Notes: generated from the sequence alone by a model not told the origin. A DNA stretch of 64,000 bases from Halorarum halophilum (GCF_013401515.1 NZ_CP058529.1:124001-188000); one strand, 5' to 3'. Shown: positions 32,193 to 41,110, numbered from the stretch's first letter. Numbers and translations: made by a program.

Positions 32193-33855
32193 GTCGCCGG
32201 AGGACGACGTCGATCAGGCTCTCGACGCCGACCGAACGCCGAGCGAGCGCGTCGACGTCTGCGTCGTCGGCAGCGGTCCGGCGGGCGCGCTCGTCGCCCA
32301 TCGACTCGCCGAGGCCGGCCACGACGTCGTCGTGCTGGAGGCCGGCGAGCGTTTCGAGGGGGACCGGCGCGAACGGATGGAGCAGGCTATCCGGCCCGCG
32401 TTCGGCCCAGGTTCGGTGTGGGATATGGGCGGCGAGCGCGACGCGTTCACCACCCGCGGCGACCGCCGGTACCCGCTGAACGCCTCGCGCGTGAAGGGTG
32501 TCGGCGGGACGACGCTCCACTGGCAGGGGATGGTGATGCGCCTCCACGAATCCGACTTCCGGCGGCGGACGCGCGACGGCGTCGCGGCCGACTGGCCGAT
32601 CGACTACGACGACCTCCGGCCGTACTACGCGGCCGCGGAGTCGGCACTCGGCGTCGCCGGCGCAGCGGACAATCCCTTCGCCCCGCCGCGCGAGGAACCA
32701 CACCCGTTGCCGGCGTTCGCTCCATCCTACAGCGACTCGCTGTTCGCCGGCGCGTGCGAGCGACTCGGGGTGGCGACCCACTCCGTGCCGAACGCACGTC
32801 TCTCCGAGTCCCGCGGCGACGACTCGGCGTGCGTCGGCTACGGGACCTGCAAGCCCGTGTGCCCCTCGGGCGCGAAGTACACCGCCGAACGACACGTCGA
32901 GCGGGCGGAGGCGGCAGGGGCGCGGGTGCTCACGCGGGTCCCCGTCCAGCGACTCGAACACGACGACGCGGGCGAACGCGTCGCGGCCGCCGTGTACGCG
33001 ACCCCGGACGGGAGCGAGCGGCGGCAGGAGGCCCGCCAGTTAGTCGTCGCCTGCGGCGGCGTCGAGACGGCGCGACTGCTCCTCCTCTCGCGCTCGGAAC
33101 GGTACCCTGACGGCCTGGCGAACTCCTCGGGGCTGGTGGGTCGCTACTTCATGGACCACCTGTTCGCCGGCGTCGGCGGGGTGCTCGGGGAACCGACCCG
33201 GCAGAACCACGTCGGCTTCCTCACGAGCGAGTCCCATCAGTTCTACGACGACCCGGGCGCGGCCATGTCGGGGAAAGGGGGCTCGATTCCGCCCGCGGAC
33301 GACGACCTCGGCCCGATCAAGCTGGAGTTCCTGAACTACGCCGGCCCCTCGCCCGTGGAGACGGCGCTCTCAGGCGACGAGTGGGGTGACGAACTGCTGG
33401 AGACGCTCCGGGAGTCGTACGGCACCCACGTCGCGATGGGCGGACTGGTCGGTCAGCTCCCCCGGCGGGAGAACCGCATCACCCTCGACAAGTCACGCAC
33501 CGACGACCACGGCAACCCGGTGCCGACGGTCCACTGGTCGCTCGACGACCGCACGAGGCGGACGCTTCGCCGCGCCAATGAGATCCAACGACGGATCCTG
33601 GAGGAACTCGGCGCCGAGGTCCGGTGGACCGTCGGTCCGTCGAACACCGGACCTGCGTTCCACCACATGGGGACGACGCGGATGGGAACGGACCCCTCCG
33701 AGAGCGTCGTAACCCCGCGACTCCGGACGCACGACCTGGAGAACTGCTGGGTCCCCTCGTCGAGCACATTCGTCACGAGCGGCGCGATGAACCCGACGCT
33801 CACCATCGCGGCGCTGGCGCTCCGGGTCGCGGACCATCTGGACGCAGAACTGTGA
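32185..33855 (+). CDS. GMC-type FAD oxidoreductase (gluconate/sugar dehydrogenase-like large subunit)
   Basis: 556 residues. FAD-binding GSGPAGA at 29-35 with the acidic strand end at LEAGE. GGTTLHWQGMVMRLHESDFR is typical of the gluconate 2-dehydrogenase group, as is the cysteine-bearing CVGYGTCKPVCPSGAKY. The C-terminal GMC_C domain has HHMGTTRMGTDPSESVV and TSGAMNPTLTIAALALR. It oxidises a sugar or polyol and passes electrons to an unknown acceptor. It has no signal of its own, so piggy-back Tat export with the upstream small subunit is likely. Confidence 0.88.
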   Translation: MSESPEDDVDQALDADRTPSERVDVCVVGSGPAGALVAHRLAEAGHDVVVLEAGERFEGDRRERMEQAIRPAFGPGSVWDMGGERDAFTTRGDRRYPLNASRVKGVGGTTLHWQGMVMRLHESDFRRRTRDGVAADWPIDYDDLRPYYAAAESALGVAGAADNPFAPPREEPHPLPAFAPSYSDSLFAGACERLGVATHSVPNARLSESRGDDSACVGYGTCKPVCPSGAKYTAERHVERAEAAGARVLTRVPVQRLEHDDAGERVAAAVYATPDGSERRQEARQLVVACGGVETARLLLLSRSERYPDGLANSSGLVGRYFMDHLFAGVGGVLGEPTRQNHVGFLTSESHQFYDDPGAAMSGKGGSIPPADDDLGPIKLEFLNYAGPSPVETALSGDEWGDELLETLRESYGTHVAMGGLVGQLPRRENRITLDKSRTDDHGNPVPTVHWSLDDRTRRTLRRANEIQRRILEELGAEVRWTVGPSNTGPAFHHMGTTRMGTDPSESVVTPRLRTHDLENCWVPSSSTFVTSGAMNPTLTIAALALRVADHLDAEL

Positions 33856-33883
33856 TCGCGACCCGGTAGTGCAGTCCAGTCGG

Positions 33884-34741
33884 TCAGAGCCGCCGGAGGC
33901 GCTCCTCTAACGTCACGGTGAGGATGGACTTCGCGATGGCGGCGCCGCCGGCGAACGGGTCGAGTTTCGTCTCGCCGCGCCGCTCGTCGTACGGGATGGG
34001 GCGTTCGACGACCTCGTAGCCCCGCATCAGCGGCCGGACGAGGAGCTCGGCCGAGAGGCCGGTGTTCTCGGTCCACTCGATGGTCTCGATCACCTCGCGG
34101 CGGTAGGCCCGCATGCCGGTGGTGGTGTCGTGGACGCGCTCGCCCGCGAGGACGCTCGCGAGCGTCGCGAACGCCCGGTTGCCGAGTCGGTTCAGCGCCG
34201 GCATCTCGGCGGCCCCCCAGTAGAGCCGGTCGCCGCCCACCACGTCGGCGCCGTCGTTGACGGCCGCGAGGAACGCCGGCAGTTCCTCCATCGGGTACGT
34301 GTCGTCGCAGTCGGTGGTGACGACGACCGGACGGTCGGCCGCCGACAGCGCCGCCTCGACGGCGACGCCGTACCCCCGGGGCTCCTGCTCGATGACGCGG
34401 GCGCCGTGCTCGCGCGCGATCTCCGGCGTTCGGTCGTCCGAGCCGTCGACGCACACGACCTCCGCGCGACCGTCCGTGACCGCATCGATGTCCGCGAGGA
34501 CGTGGCCGACGGCGGCCTCCTCGTTGTACGTACCCATGACGACGCTCACGTCGTCGAAGGTGTACCCATTCTCGTCGTCGTTGGTGCCTCCTTCCCCGCC
34601 GGACGGTTCGGCGGTGCCGGTCCGCACCTCGGTGGCGGTTCCCGTGTCGGTCGACGCGTCCCCGTCGAGGGGTCCGCTCGCTCGGTCCGTTTCGGGTTCG
34701 ACCGGCACGTCCGCGTTCATACCTGTGGGTCGGGCGGCCAT
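33884..34741 (-). CDS. GT2 family glycosyltransferase (dolichyl-phosphate sugar synthase-like)
   Basis: 285 residues. After a 65-residue acidic, disordered leader the GT-A fold starts DVSVVMGTYNEEAAVGHVLA. The donor-binding acidic residues are in VVTTDCDDTYPMEELPAFLA. VHDTTTGMRAYRREVIE is the acceptor region typical of polyprenyl-phosphate glucose/mannose synthases. No C-terminal membrane helices. ATG 34741 sits 10 bases past an iron-box-like palindrome; ATG 34720 is also possible. It could supply the lipid-linked sugar for the GT39 enzyme; inference. Confidence 0.82.
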   Translation of the reverse strand: MAARPTGMNADVPVEPETDRASGPLDGDASTDTGTATEVRTGTAEPSGGEGGTNDDENGYTFDDVSVVMGTYNEEAAVGHVLADIDAVTDGRAEVVCVDGSDDRTPEIAREHGARVIEQEPRGYGVAVEAALSAADRPVVVTTDCDDTYPMEELPAFLAAVNDGADVVGGDRLYWGAAEMPALNRLGNRAFATLASVLAGERVHDTTTGMRAYRREVIETIEWTENTGLSAELLVRPLMRGYEVVERPIPYDERRGETKLDPFAGGAAIAKSILTVTLEERLRRL

Positions 34742-34751
34742 CACTTGAGGT

Positions 34752-34767
34752 TTTAGGTTGGCCGAAA
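34752..34767. promoter_or_regulatory. Iron-box-like operator 4 (TTTAGG-N4-CCGAAA)
   Basis: TTTAGGTTGGCCGAAA keeps the left half-site and the four-base spacing, with one mismatch in the right half (CCGAAA). TTAGGTTGGCC is close to the DtxR box core TTAGGTTAGCC. It lies 10 bases upstream of the GT2 start codon and 14 bases past the adk stop. Confidence 0.5.
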
Positions 34768-34780
34768 AGGAACGTCTCGG

Positions 34781-35407
34781 TTAGCCCTCGACCACGTCGC
34801 GGATGCGGTCGAACACGTCGTCGGGCGTCCCCTCGCCGTCGACCTCGACCAGCGATCCCTCCTCGCGGTAGTGCTCGACGACGGGTTCGGTGTTCTCGCG
34901 GTAGACGCGGAGGCGCTCGCGTACGGTCTCCTCGGTGTCGTCCTCGCGCTGGACCAGCTCGCCGCCGCACTCGTCGCAGACGCCCTCCTCCTCGGGCGGG
35001 TCGAACCGGACGTGGTAGGTCGCGCCGCACTCGGAACACACCCGGCGGCCGGTGAGGCGGTCGACCAGTTCATCCTCGGGGACGGCGAGGAAGACCACCG
35101 TGTCGAGGTCCGTCTGCTCCGAGAGGTACTCGGCCTGTTCGAGGTTCCTGGGGTAGCCGTCGAGCACGAAGCCGTCGGCGTCCTCGAGGGCGGTGACGAC
35201 GATCTCGTTGACTACCGGGTCCGGGACGAGTTCGCCGGCGTCCATGTACTCGCCGGGCGTCCCGTACTCCGTCTCCATCCCCTTGTTCGCCCGGAGCGCG
35301 TCGCCGGTCGTGATGTGGTCGAGGCCGTACTCGTCGGCGAGGCGCGTGCTCTGCGTTCCCTTGCCGGCACCCGGCGGTCCGAGCAGCAGGATTCGGTGAT
35401 CGCCCAT
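34781..35407 (-). CDS. adk: Adenylate kinase
   Basis: 208 residues; interconverts ATP + AMP and 2 ADP in the cytosol. P-loop [10 protein letters not shown] (10-19), AMP site residues around TTGDALRA and [13 protein letters not shown], and a LID with four cysteines (CSECG ... CDECG) that should bind zinc. ATG 35407 is the family start. Long-form bacterial-type enzyme, as usual in haloarchaea, where it is often close to secY; here it is 26 kb away. Confidence 0.96.
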   Translation of the reverse strand: MGDHRILLLGPPGAGKGTQSTRLADEYGLDHITTGDALRANKGMETEYGTPGEYMDAGELVPDPVVNEIVVTALEDADGFVLDGYPRNLEQAEYLSEQTDLDTVVFLAVPEDELVDRLTGRRVCSECGATYHVRFDPPEEEGVCDECGGELVQREDDTEETVRERLRVYRENTEPVVEHYREEGSLVEVDGEGTPDDVFDRIRDVVEG

Positions 35408-35504
35408 GTCGAAACCGTCCCCGGCCACGGTAAAAGGCGTGCTGAAAGCCGCTCGCCTTGCCCGGGGAGAAGGTCGGCCCCCGGCGAGGACCGGGGAGCG
35501 CCCG

Positions 35505-35511
35505 GTTTTTA
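35505..35511 (+). promoter_or_regulatory. TATA-like element before the 35536 gene
   Basis: GGTTTTTACC, the only A/T run in the divergent adk/35536 spacer, is centred about 27 bases upstream of ATG 35536, the distance expected for a leaderless haloarchaeal transcript on the + strand. Confidence 0.4.
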
Positions 35512-35535
35512 CCCCGGTTCGTCGTACCCGGACGT

Positions 35536-36000
35536 ATGACACGCTTCGACGCCGACGAGCCGACCGACCGGCGGAAGCTCTTCGCCGACGCCGTGACCGC
35601 CCACCGAACCCGCGGCAGCTCCTTCCTCACGGTCGAGGCCCGCGAACCCGAGCAGGCGGTGCAGTTCGGTGAGGACGACGGTGGCGAGGCGGGCGGAACC
35701 GACGGCGGGGACGAGGAAGCCGAGGAGGACGAACCGCGGGCGCCCCCGTGGATCCAGTTCGCCGAGAAGACGTTCAACCTCGACTGCACCGACGGGGAAC
35801 TGGAGCGCCTGAACGCCCTGCTCGACGAGTATCCGGAGTTCCGCATCGACGAGATGGAGTCGCCCGAGGAGGCCGACGGGACGAACGTCCGCATCTCGGC
35901 CCGATCGGACGCGAACCGACTCGCCGACTTCCTGGAGCGGGCGTTCCGCGAGGTGTACGAACAGCCGGAGGGCTACCGGGCCTGGGTCGTGCAGGTGTAA
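35536..36000 (+). CDS. Conserved haloarchaeal protein of unknown function
   Basis: 154 residues, soluble, not recognised. A basic N-terminus ([20 protein letters not shown]), a 30-residue acidic low-complexity linker, and a folded C-terminal part: [20 protein letters not shown] ... [20 protein letters not shown] ... YRAWVVQV. The alternating helix/strand pattern suggests a small alpha/beta domain. Divergent from adk with a probable leaderless start. Codon bias is normal for the chromosome. Confidence 0.68.
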   Translation: MTRFDADEPTDRRKLFADAVTAHRTRGSSFLTVEAREPEQAVQFGEDDGGEAGGTDGGDEEAEEDEPRAPPWIQFAEKTFNLDCTDGELERLNALLDEYPEFRIDEMESPEEADGTNVRISARSDANRLADFLERAFREVYEQPEGYRAWVVQV

Positions 36001-36057
36001 CTTCGCTGCTTCGCTGGAATTCTATTACTGAAACGCTATCGAGAATGGAAGAACCGC

Positions 36058-36456
36058 TCAGTCAGGTTGCTTTTGAGTGATCACTTCTGTTACCGAGACC
36101 GTTTCCGAATCTTCAACTTCAATTAGATACGGTCGCCACTCTTCCAATCTGTGTTCCGTCGTAGATACCTCGGTGCCATCGACAGTCACTGTGATCGTGA
36201 ACTGGTGGTCGTAGTCAAGTATCGGTATGAGATCTTCGAATAGAGTCTCCTCATCGGAACCGAGCGTGGCAGACCTCGTGCGACCGGTGAAGTCACCAGT
36301 GATGTCCACTCTGGCCTCATGTTTGACCGTATCAGCGTTGTAGAGTCGTACGTCAAGGTCGTTGGAGTTTCCAAGTCCACCGAGACACCCCGTAGTTGCC
36401 GAGACCGAAACAGTCAACCCTGAGAGGAGGACTGCTCGACGCGAGAGCAAGGACAT
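36058..36456 (-). CDS. Predicted lipoprotein in a low-GC patch
   Basis: 132 residues. Signal LSRRAVLLSGLTVSVSATTG ends in a lipobox Cys (TTGCLGG), with SRR hinting at Tat export. The rest is a single beta-sandwich-like domain: LDVRLYNADTVKHEARVDIT, FTITVTVDGTEVSTTEHRL, with the end VTEVITQKQPD. No family recognised. The surrounding 36001-36560 has clearly lower GC and A/T-ending codons compared with everything nearby, consistent with recent acquisition. Upstream ATAATATAAG (around 36478-36485) could be its promoter. Confidence 0.65.
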   Translation of the reverse strand: MSLLSRRAVLLSGLTVSVSATTGCLGGLGNSNDLDVRLYNADTVKHEARVDITGDFTGRTRSATLGSDEETLFEDLIPILDYDHQFTITVTVDGTEVSTTEHRLEEWRPYLIEVEDSETVSVTEVITQKQPD

Positions 36457-36600
36457 ATTTCACCTATCCGGAGTGATAATATAAGTAATTTCTATTTACT
36501 GACGACTTTCCGGGTAAGCGATCTGGAACCCACCAATACTTAGCGGGGATTCCGCTGAACCGGTAACCCATCGAGGAGTTCGACCGAACCGCTACGCACG

Positions 36601-36843
36601 TCACTCCCGGCCGACGAGCACGTACAACAGCGCCACGGCCGGCGCGCCGACGATCCAGGCGAACAGCCCGGCGACGACTGTCGCGATCGCCCAGACCGTC
36701 GCGTTGTCGTTACGACGGGCCGTCGCGTCCTGGTACACCCAGTAGGCGACGCCGACGGGGATGAGCAGGCCGAACGCCCCGAACATCAGGAAGACGATGA
36801 GCAGTTCCGGACCGCCGGGGATCGCACCGAAGAGGGGGACCAT
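36601..36843 (-). CDS. Small two-helix membrane protein, tandem paralogue 1
   Basis: 80 residues. MVPLFGAIPGGPELLIVFLM opens with the same pattern as the next gene upstream (MVPLFGALPGG). Two or three membrane helices, with YWVYQDATARRNDNATVWAI between them. The Y-x-D-A-x-x-R-x-x-N-A pattern resembles the short phospholipase-D-N/SHOCT-associated hydrophobic domains. Function unknown. One of three adjacent homologous genes on the minus strand. Confidence 0.7.
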   Translation of the reverse strand: MVPLFGAIPGGPELLIVFLMFGAFGLLIPVGVAYWVYQDATARRNDNATVWAIATVVAGLFAWIVGAPAVALLYVLVGRE

Positions 36844-36869
36844 GCTCCGCCCGTCTCACCTCTCCGGTA

Positions 36870-37148
36870 TCAAATTTCCCGTTCCGGCGCCTCCCCGTCC
36901 CGCCCGGAGGGATCCGGCCTCGGGTGGTCGCGCCCCGCGACGACGTAGAGCAGACTGACGACGACAGCCGAGAGGACGGAGCCGAGGCCGGCGAGCACGA
37001 CGGCCGTCGGCCACGCCCGCGGGTTGTCGCTCCGGAGGCCGGCGTCCCACCCGACCAGCAGGGCGATGCAGGCGGTCGGGACCAGTCGAACGAGTAGTGC
37101 GGTCGCGAACGTTCCGCCGCCCGGGAGCGCGCCGAAGAGGGGGACCAT
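36870..37148 (-). CDS. Small membrane protein, tandem paralogue 2
   Basis: 92 residues. Shares MVPLFGALPGG with its neighbour and the helix-loop-helix plan (ACIALLVGWDAGLRSDNPRA, then a second and third hydrophobic segment, LLYVVAGRD). It has an additional hydrophilic tail of 20 residues rich in Pro/Asp/Glu. The loop has diverged from the Y-x-D-A form, so it may be on a separate functional path or decaying. Confidence 0.65.
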   Translation of the reverse strand: MVPLFGALPGGGTFATALLVRLVPTACIALLVGWDAGLRSDNPRAWPTAVVLAGLGSVLSAVVVSLLYVVAGRDHPRPDPSGRDGEAPEREI

Positions 37149-37186
37149 ACGCGTACGTCACCCGAATCGGACAAAAATCGACCGGC

Positions 37187-37411
37187 TCACTTCCGCACGA
37201 CGACGATGTAGTAGACGACGTACGCGATTACGAACCCGATCAGGGAAAGGAACAGCGACGCCGCGGCCATGCCGACGGCCCAGAGCGCGGCGTTGTCGGT
37301 CCGCTTCTGCGCGTCGCGGTAGATGAAGTAACCGACGACGAGCGCGATGAGGACGTTGAACGCCAGCAACTCGACTCCGCCGGGAACCTGCAGGACGGCA
37401 GGCGTGAACAT
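37187..37411 (-). CDS. Small membrane protein, tandem paralogue 3
   Basis: 74 residues from ATG 37411 (MFTPAVLQVPGGVELLAFNV). Two or three membrane helices around GYFIYRDAQKRTDNAALWAV, which aligns well with YWVYQDATARRNDNATVWAI in the gene at 36601. It ends VVVRK in place of VLVGRE. The upstream in-frame extension is rejected because it is arginine-rich and hydrophilic. Confidence 0.68.
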   Translation of the reverse strand: MFTPAVLQVPGGVELLAFNVLIALVVGYFIYRDAQKRTDNAALWAVGMAAASLFLSLIGFVIAYVVYYIVVVRK

Positions 37412-37480
37412 GGTCCGCTGTACACGGGGGATTCGGAAATAGCCGGTGGCCGGCCGGAGCGCCACCGGCCGAGGGCCGTC

Positions 37481-38413
37481 TCAGACGACGTCGGGGTCCG
37501 TGAGGTCCGCGCTCATCACGAAGTCCGGCTCGTCGGAGACGCTCATCCGTGCGGCCGCGACGTCGCTCACCGGGCCCGCACCCTCAGGAATCAGTACGCG
37601 CGTGTTGTCGTAGCCCTGCTCGCCGGCGTCGCGTGCGACCGCACGGAGGACCGCTCGGGCGGCGTCCGTCGTCTCCCACGCGCCGACGCCGTAGATTCCC
37701 CAGGTCTCGGCGTCTCCTTCCTCGGTCTCCCGTTCGTAGTCGTACGACCGGTAGCTGAACCCGCGGGTTCCGCCGTCGTTCGCGACGAACAGGCGGTCGT
37801 CGTCGGCCGCCTCGCGGAGCTGTTCGCGTCGGAACTCCGAGACCGCCCAGGACTCGTTCGCGTCCATCGCCAGCCCGCGGAGGTGCGTCCGGGCGTCGCT
37901 GGAACCCCACCAGGCCCACGCTGCGGCGGGGTCGGCGGTCACGTCGAGGTCGGGCGCGGCGTCCGGGTCCGGGTCGGGCTGTGCCCAGCGGAACTCCGTG
38001 GCCGGTTCGAAGCCGACCGCGCGCGACTGGCCGAGGCCGGCGACGTTCCACGAGAACACCATGTTCCGGCAGACCGCGGCGCCCCGCTCGCGGGTCCACC
38101 GGAACATCGCCTCCGAGAGGCTCGGGGAGAGTCCCTGACCCCTGTAGTCGGGGTTGACGCGCATTCCCTGGGCCCACCCTTCCGTGTCGGAGAGCATGAC
38201 GCCCTGGGCGACGCCGGCGACGTCGGCGCCGTCGTTCACGTCGACGACGAACGTCCGCTGGTCGGGGCCGTCCGTCTCGACCCAGTGGCCGAACACCTCC
38301 GGGATGTAGTCGCCGTGCCGGTCGCCCCAAGTGTTCCGGGTGAACGAGACGACCGCCTCCTCGTCGTCCGCGCGGGCCTGGCGGACGGTGAACTCGGGGT
38401 TCGAGTCGGTCAC
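37481..38413 (-). CDS. GNAT family N-acetyltransferase, long form
   Basis: 310 residues. The N-terminal GNAT domain is about residues 6-150: FTVRQARADDEEAVVSFTRN, then the acetyl-CoA loop GMRVNPDYRGQGLSPSLSEA and the C-terminal NMVFSWNVAGLGQSRAVGFE. The C-terminal half (about 170-305) resembles a second, degenerate GNAT domain. The GTG start overlaps the gatD stop by four bases, so the two are co-translated. Substrate unknown. Confidence 0.82.
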   Translation of the reverse strand: MTDSNPEFTVRQARADDEEAVVSFTRNTWGDRHGDYIPEVFGHWVETDGPDQRTFVVDVNDGADVAGVAQGVMLSDTEGWAQGMRVNPDYRGQGLSPSLSEAMFRWTRERGAAVCRNMVFSWNVAGLGQSRAVGFEPATEFRWAQPDPDPDAAPDLDVTADPAAAWAWWGSSDARTHLRGLAMDANESWAVSEFRREQLREAADDDRLFVANDGGTRGFSYRSYDYERETEEGDAETWGIYGVGAWETTDAARAVLRAVARDAGEQGYDNTRVLIPEGAGPVSDVAAARMSVSDEPDFVMSADLTDPDVV

Positions 38414-39669
38414 GCCCACGGCCGGGACTCCTCCGTGAGTTCGCCGGCGAGGTCGCGGCCCATCGCGTCGGCCGGATCCTCGACGTTGGCGAGCGCCCAC
38501 ATCAGCTTCACCTTCGCCGTCCCGGGGAGGGTGTCGCCGGCCTCCACGACGCCGGCGTCGAGCAGGTCGCGGCCGGTGTCGTACACGCGGTCGCAGACCC
38601 GTCCCTCGAGGCACTGGCTCGTCATGACGACCGTCGCGCCCTCGTCGACGAGTTCGCCGAGCCGCGGGATCCGGTCGGTGTGGACGTGCCCGAGGCCCGT
38701 CCCCTCGACGACGACGCCGGCCTTCCCGTCGAGGTAGTCGAACGCGGCCGGGTCCATGCCGGGCGTGAACTTCACGAGCTCAACGCCCGGTTCGAGATCG
38801 GGGGCGACGTCGAGTTCGACCCCGTCGCGCTCGGCGTACTCCCTCCCGTCGGCGAACGTCACGGCCTCCGTCTCGTAGTCCACGCGGCCGAGCGGCTCGC
38901 CGCCGACCGTCTGGAACGCGTCACGGCGCGAGGTGTGGTTCTTCCGCACACGCGTCCCGCGGTGGAGCGAACAGTAGTCGTCCGAGGGCGTCCCGTGCAT
39001 GCAGACCATCACCTCCGCGCAGTCGGCCTTCGCGGCCTCGACGGCGCAGACGGCGTTCATCACGTTGTCCGAGGAGGGGCGGTCGGCCGACCGCTGGCTC
39101 CCGGTGAACACGACGGGGACGGGCGTGTCGAGCATGAACGACAGCGCCGACGCGGAGTACTGCATGGTGTCGGTGCCGTGCATCACGACGACGCCGTCGG
39201 CGCCGGCCTCGATCTCCTCGTGGACCGCGCCGGCGAGCCGCTGCCAGACGTTGGGCTCCATGTTCTCCGAGAGGATGTTGGCGACGACGCGCCCGCGGTA
39301 GTTCGCCCGGCCGGCGAGGTCAGGGACGGCGCGGAGCACGTCCTCGGCGTCGAACTGCGCGGTCACGGCGCCGGTCCGGTAGTCGACCGTCGAGGCGATG
39401 GTCCCGCCGGTGGAGATGAGTGAGACGGTCGGCAGGTCGTCGTCGAACTCGATCTCCGAGACGTCGTCCTCGTCTCCGTCCTCCTCGCCGACGACGTGGG
39501 CGTCGCTCTCGAGCACCTCGACGTCGGCGTCCTCGCGGGCGACGCCGACGTTGTAGCCGCCCTCCAGTTTCACGACGAGGTGTTCTGCGTCCGAGGAGGG
39601 CATCAACACGCCCTCGTCCGTCACGTCCGCGTGGGTGACGCGGACGCGGTCTCCGGGGCTCGGTGACAT
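38410..39669 (-). CDS. gatD: Glutamyl-tRNA(Gln) amidotransferase subunit D
   Basis: 419 residues; the glutaminase subunit of archaeal GatDE, which converts Glu-tRNA(Gln) to Gln-tRNA(Gln). The N-terminal SH3-like domain (1-65) precedes an asparaginase-type domain with STGGTIAST (86-94) and VVMHGTDTMQYSASALSFML. The catalytic Thr, Thr, Asp and the Lys region around FTGSQRSADRPSSDN are present. gatE is not in the window; it is often separate in archaea. The downstream GNAT overlap is unusual. Confidence 0.95.
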   Translation of the reverse strand: MSPSPGDRVRVTHADVTDEGVLMPSSDAEHLVVKLEGGYNVGVAREDADVEVLESDAHVVGEEDGDEDDVSEIEFDDDLPTVSLISTGGTIASTVDYRTGAVTAQFDAEDVLRAVPDLAGRANYRGRVVANILSENMEPNVWQRLAGAVHEEIEAGADGVVVMHGTDTMQYSASALSFMLDTPVPVVFTGSQRSADRPSSDNVMNAVCAVEAAKADCAEVMVCMHGTPSDDYCSLHRGTRVRKNHTSRRDAFQTVGGEPLGRVDYETEAVTFADGREYAERDGVELDVAPDLEPGVELVKFTPGMDPAAFDYLDGKAGVVVEGTGLGHVHTDRIPRLGELVDEGATVVMTSQCLEGRVCDRVYDTGRDLLDAGVVEAGDTLPGTAKVKLMWALANVEDPADAMGRDLAGELTEESRPWA

Positions 39670-39847
39670 ACGTTCGAGTGGGCCGTGGCCGGACTTGAAA
39701 CTGCCCTTGTCGGGTTATCGTTGACGGACCGATCGGAGGATTTCGGGGCGGTCGTGACCATCGGGCCCGATGGGACCACGGTTTCCGTCGAGAACACCGG
39801 CGCATCGCGACACAAGAATCATAGCACCTCGTCACCGACGCTCGAAC

Positions 39848-40366
39848 ATGTCGAAGAGCGTCGAGGAGCTCAAGGAACTCGCCGACCGCGACGTGAGCGA
39901 CTCCGGTTCGGGGAGCGAAGCCGACGCGGACGATTCCTCGACCGCGTCGAAGGGATCCGGAAACCGCGGCGGACTACTGGGACGGACGCCGCTAACACTC
40001 CGCGGGTTCCTCCTCTCGCTGGTCGTCTGTGTCGCCGGTCTCGTCGTCGGCAGCGCCGTCCCGCTGATCGGCGGGCTGACGCGCTATCTCGGCCTGGGGG
40101 TCGCCGGCTTCGCCCTCGGGCTCCTCCGGTCCCGTCGCGCGTACCTCGAGGTCGGCACGGCCGGCGCGCTCTCCGCCACGGGCGTGTTCCTCCTCGGTCT
40201 GCTCACCAGCGGTAGCCTCCTGCTCGGCACGAACCTGGTCGCGGAGTTCGGCGTCTCGGCAGCGGTCGCGGGGGTCGGCGTCGGCGTGGGGGTCGGCCTC
40301 CTGCTGTCGCTCACGGGCTACTACTTCGGGCGGGACCTCCGCGACGGGCTGACGCGGGACGTCTGA
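39848..40366 (+). CDS. Membrane protein of unknown function
   Basis: 172 residues. The N-terminal 50 are acidic and Ser-rich (VEELKELADRDVSDSGSGSE). Then four or five membrane helices: TLRGFLLSLVVCVAGLVVGS, LGVAGFALGLL, AGALSATGVFLLGLLTS and the glycine-rich SAAVAGVGVGVGVGLLLSLT. Not recognised. The gene stands alone between gatD (divergent) and an ArsR-type regulator (convergent). Gly-x-Gly helices suggest tight packing or oligomerisation. Confidence 0.7.
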   Translation: MSKSVEELKELADRDVSDSGSGSEADADDSSTASKGSGNRGGLLGRTPLTLRGFLLSLVVCVAGLVVGSAVPLIGGLTRYLGLGVAGFALGLLRSRRAYLEVGTAGALSATGVFLLGLLTSGSLLLGTNLVAEFGVSAAVAGVGVGVGVGLLLSLTGYYFGRDLRDGLTRDV

Positions 40367-40391
40367 ATCGAACCGGTAATCTGATCGAAGG

Positions 40392-41060
40392 CTACGCCAG
40401 CGCCCAGGACCCGCCCCTGTTCCGCAACAGACCGCCGTCGGCGAGCTGTCGGAGTCCCTCCTCGACGGTCTCCCTGTCGGTCCCGACCTCGTCGGCGACC
40501 GACGGGACGGAGCCGTCCGTCGCGACGACCGCCGCGAGGAGTTCGGCGAAGAACCGCGAGTCCGCATCGACGCCGAGCTGATCGTTCACCCGGTCGAGCG
40601 TCTCGCTGATGCGACCGTGGACCCATCGTTGCGCGAGCGATAGCTCGCTCTCCAGCTCCTGGAGCCGGTCGAACTCGGCGGCCAGTTCCGCGAGGTCGTC
40701 GTTCTCGGTCGGCGGCTCCGAGGGGACCTCGGCGTCGAACTGCATGTGCGGGCAGCGACCGGCGATGTCGAGGCTCGGGTTCGCCGGGTAGGCGCTCTTC
40801 GCGCCGAAGCCGTGGCGGGAGACGTTCACCTCCAGCCTGATGTCCCGGGCGATGTGGAAGTACTTCCGCCGCCGGTCGTCGGTGTGGCTCTCGATGATCC
40901 CCGCCTCCTCGAGCTTTCGGAGGTGGTCGATGACGGCCTTCGGCGACACGCCGAGGTACTCGGAGATCTCCGTCACGTAACACGACTTGTGCGAGAGTAG
41001 CCGGAGGATGCGCCGGCGGTTCTCGTTGCCGAGGAGATCGAGGAGTACCGCGGAGTCCAT
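40392..41060 (-). CDS. ArsR-type winged-helix transcriptional regulator
   Basis: 222 residues. The winged helix is residues 5-65, with LLGNENRRRILRLLSHKSCY, VTEISEYLGVSPKAVIDHLR as the recognition helix-turn-helix, and RRRKYFHIARDIRLEV as the wing. The central part carries a coiled region (DDLAELAAEFDRLQELESEL). The C-terminal 60 residues resemble a second, HTH-like domain (VPSVADEVGTDRETVEEGLR). Target unknown; autoregulation is plausible. Upstream DNA contains an inverted repeat at 41111-41188. Confidence 0.82.
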   Translation of the reverse strand: MDSAVLLDLLGNENRRRILRLLSHKSCYVTEISEYLGVSPKAVIDHLRKLEEAGIIESHTDDRRRKYFHIARDIRLEVNVSRHGFGAKSAYPANPSLDIAGRCPHMQFDAEVPSEPPTENDDLAELAAEFDRLQELESELSLAQRWVHGRISETLDRVNDQLGVDADSRFFAELLAAVVATDGSVPSVADEVGTDRETVEEGLRQLADGGLLRNRGGSWALA

Positions 41061-41110
41061 ACACGTGAGGTAAGCGACCCGCTACATAAAAGGTGCTCGT
41101 CGTACCCCGG

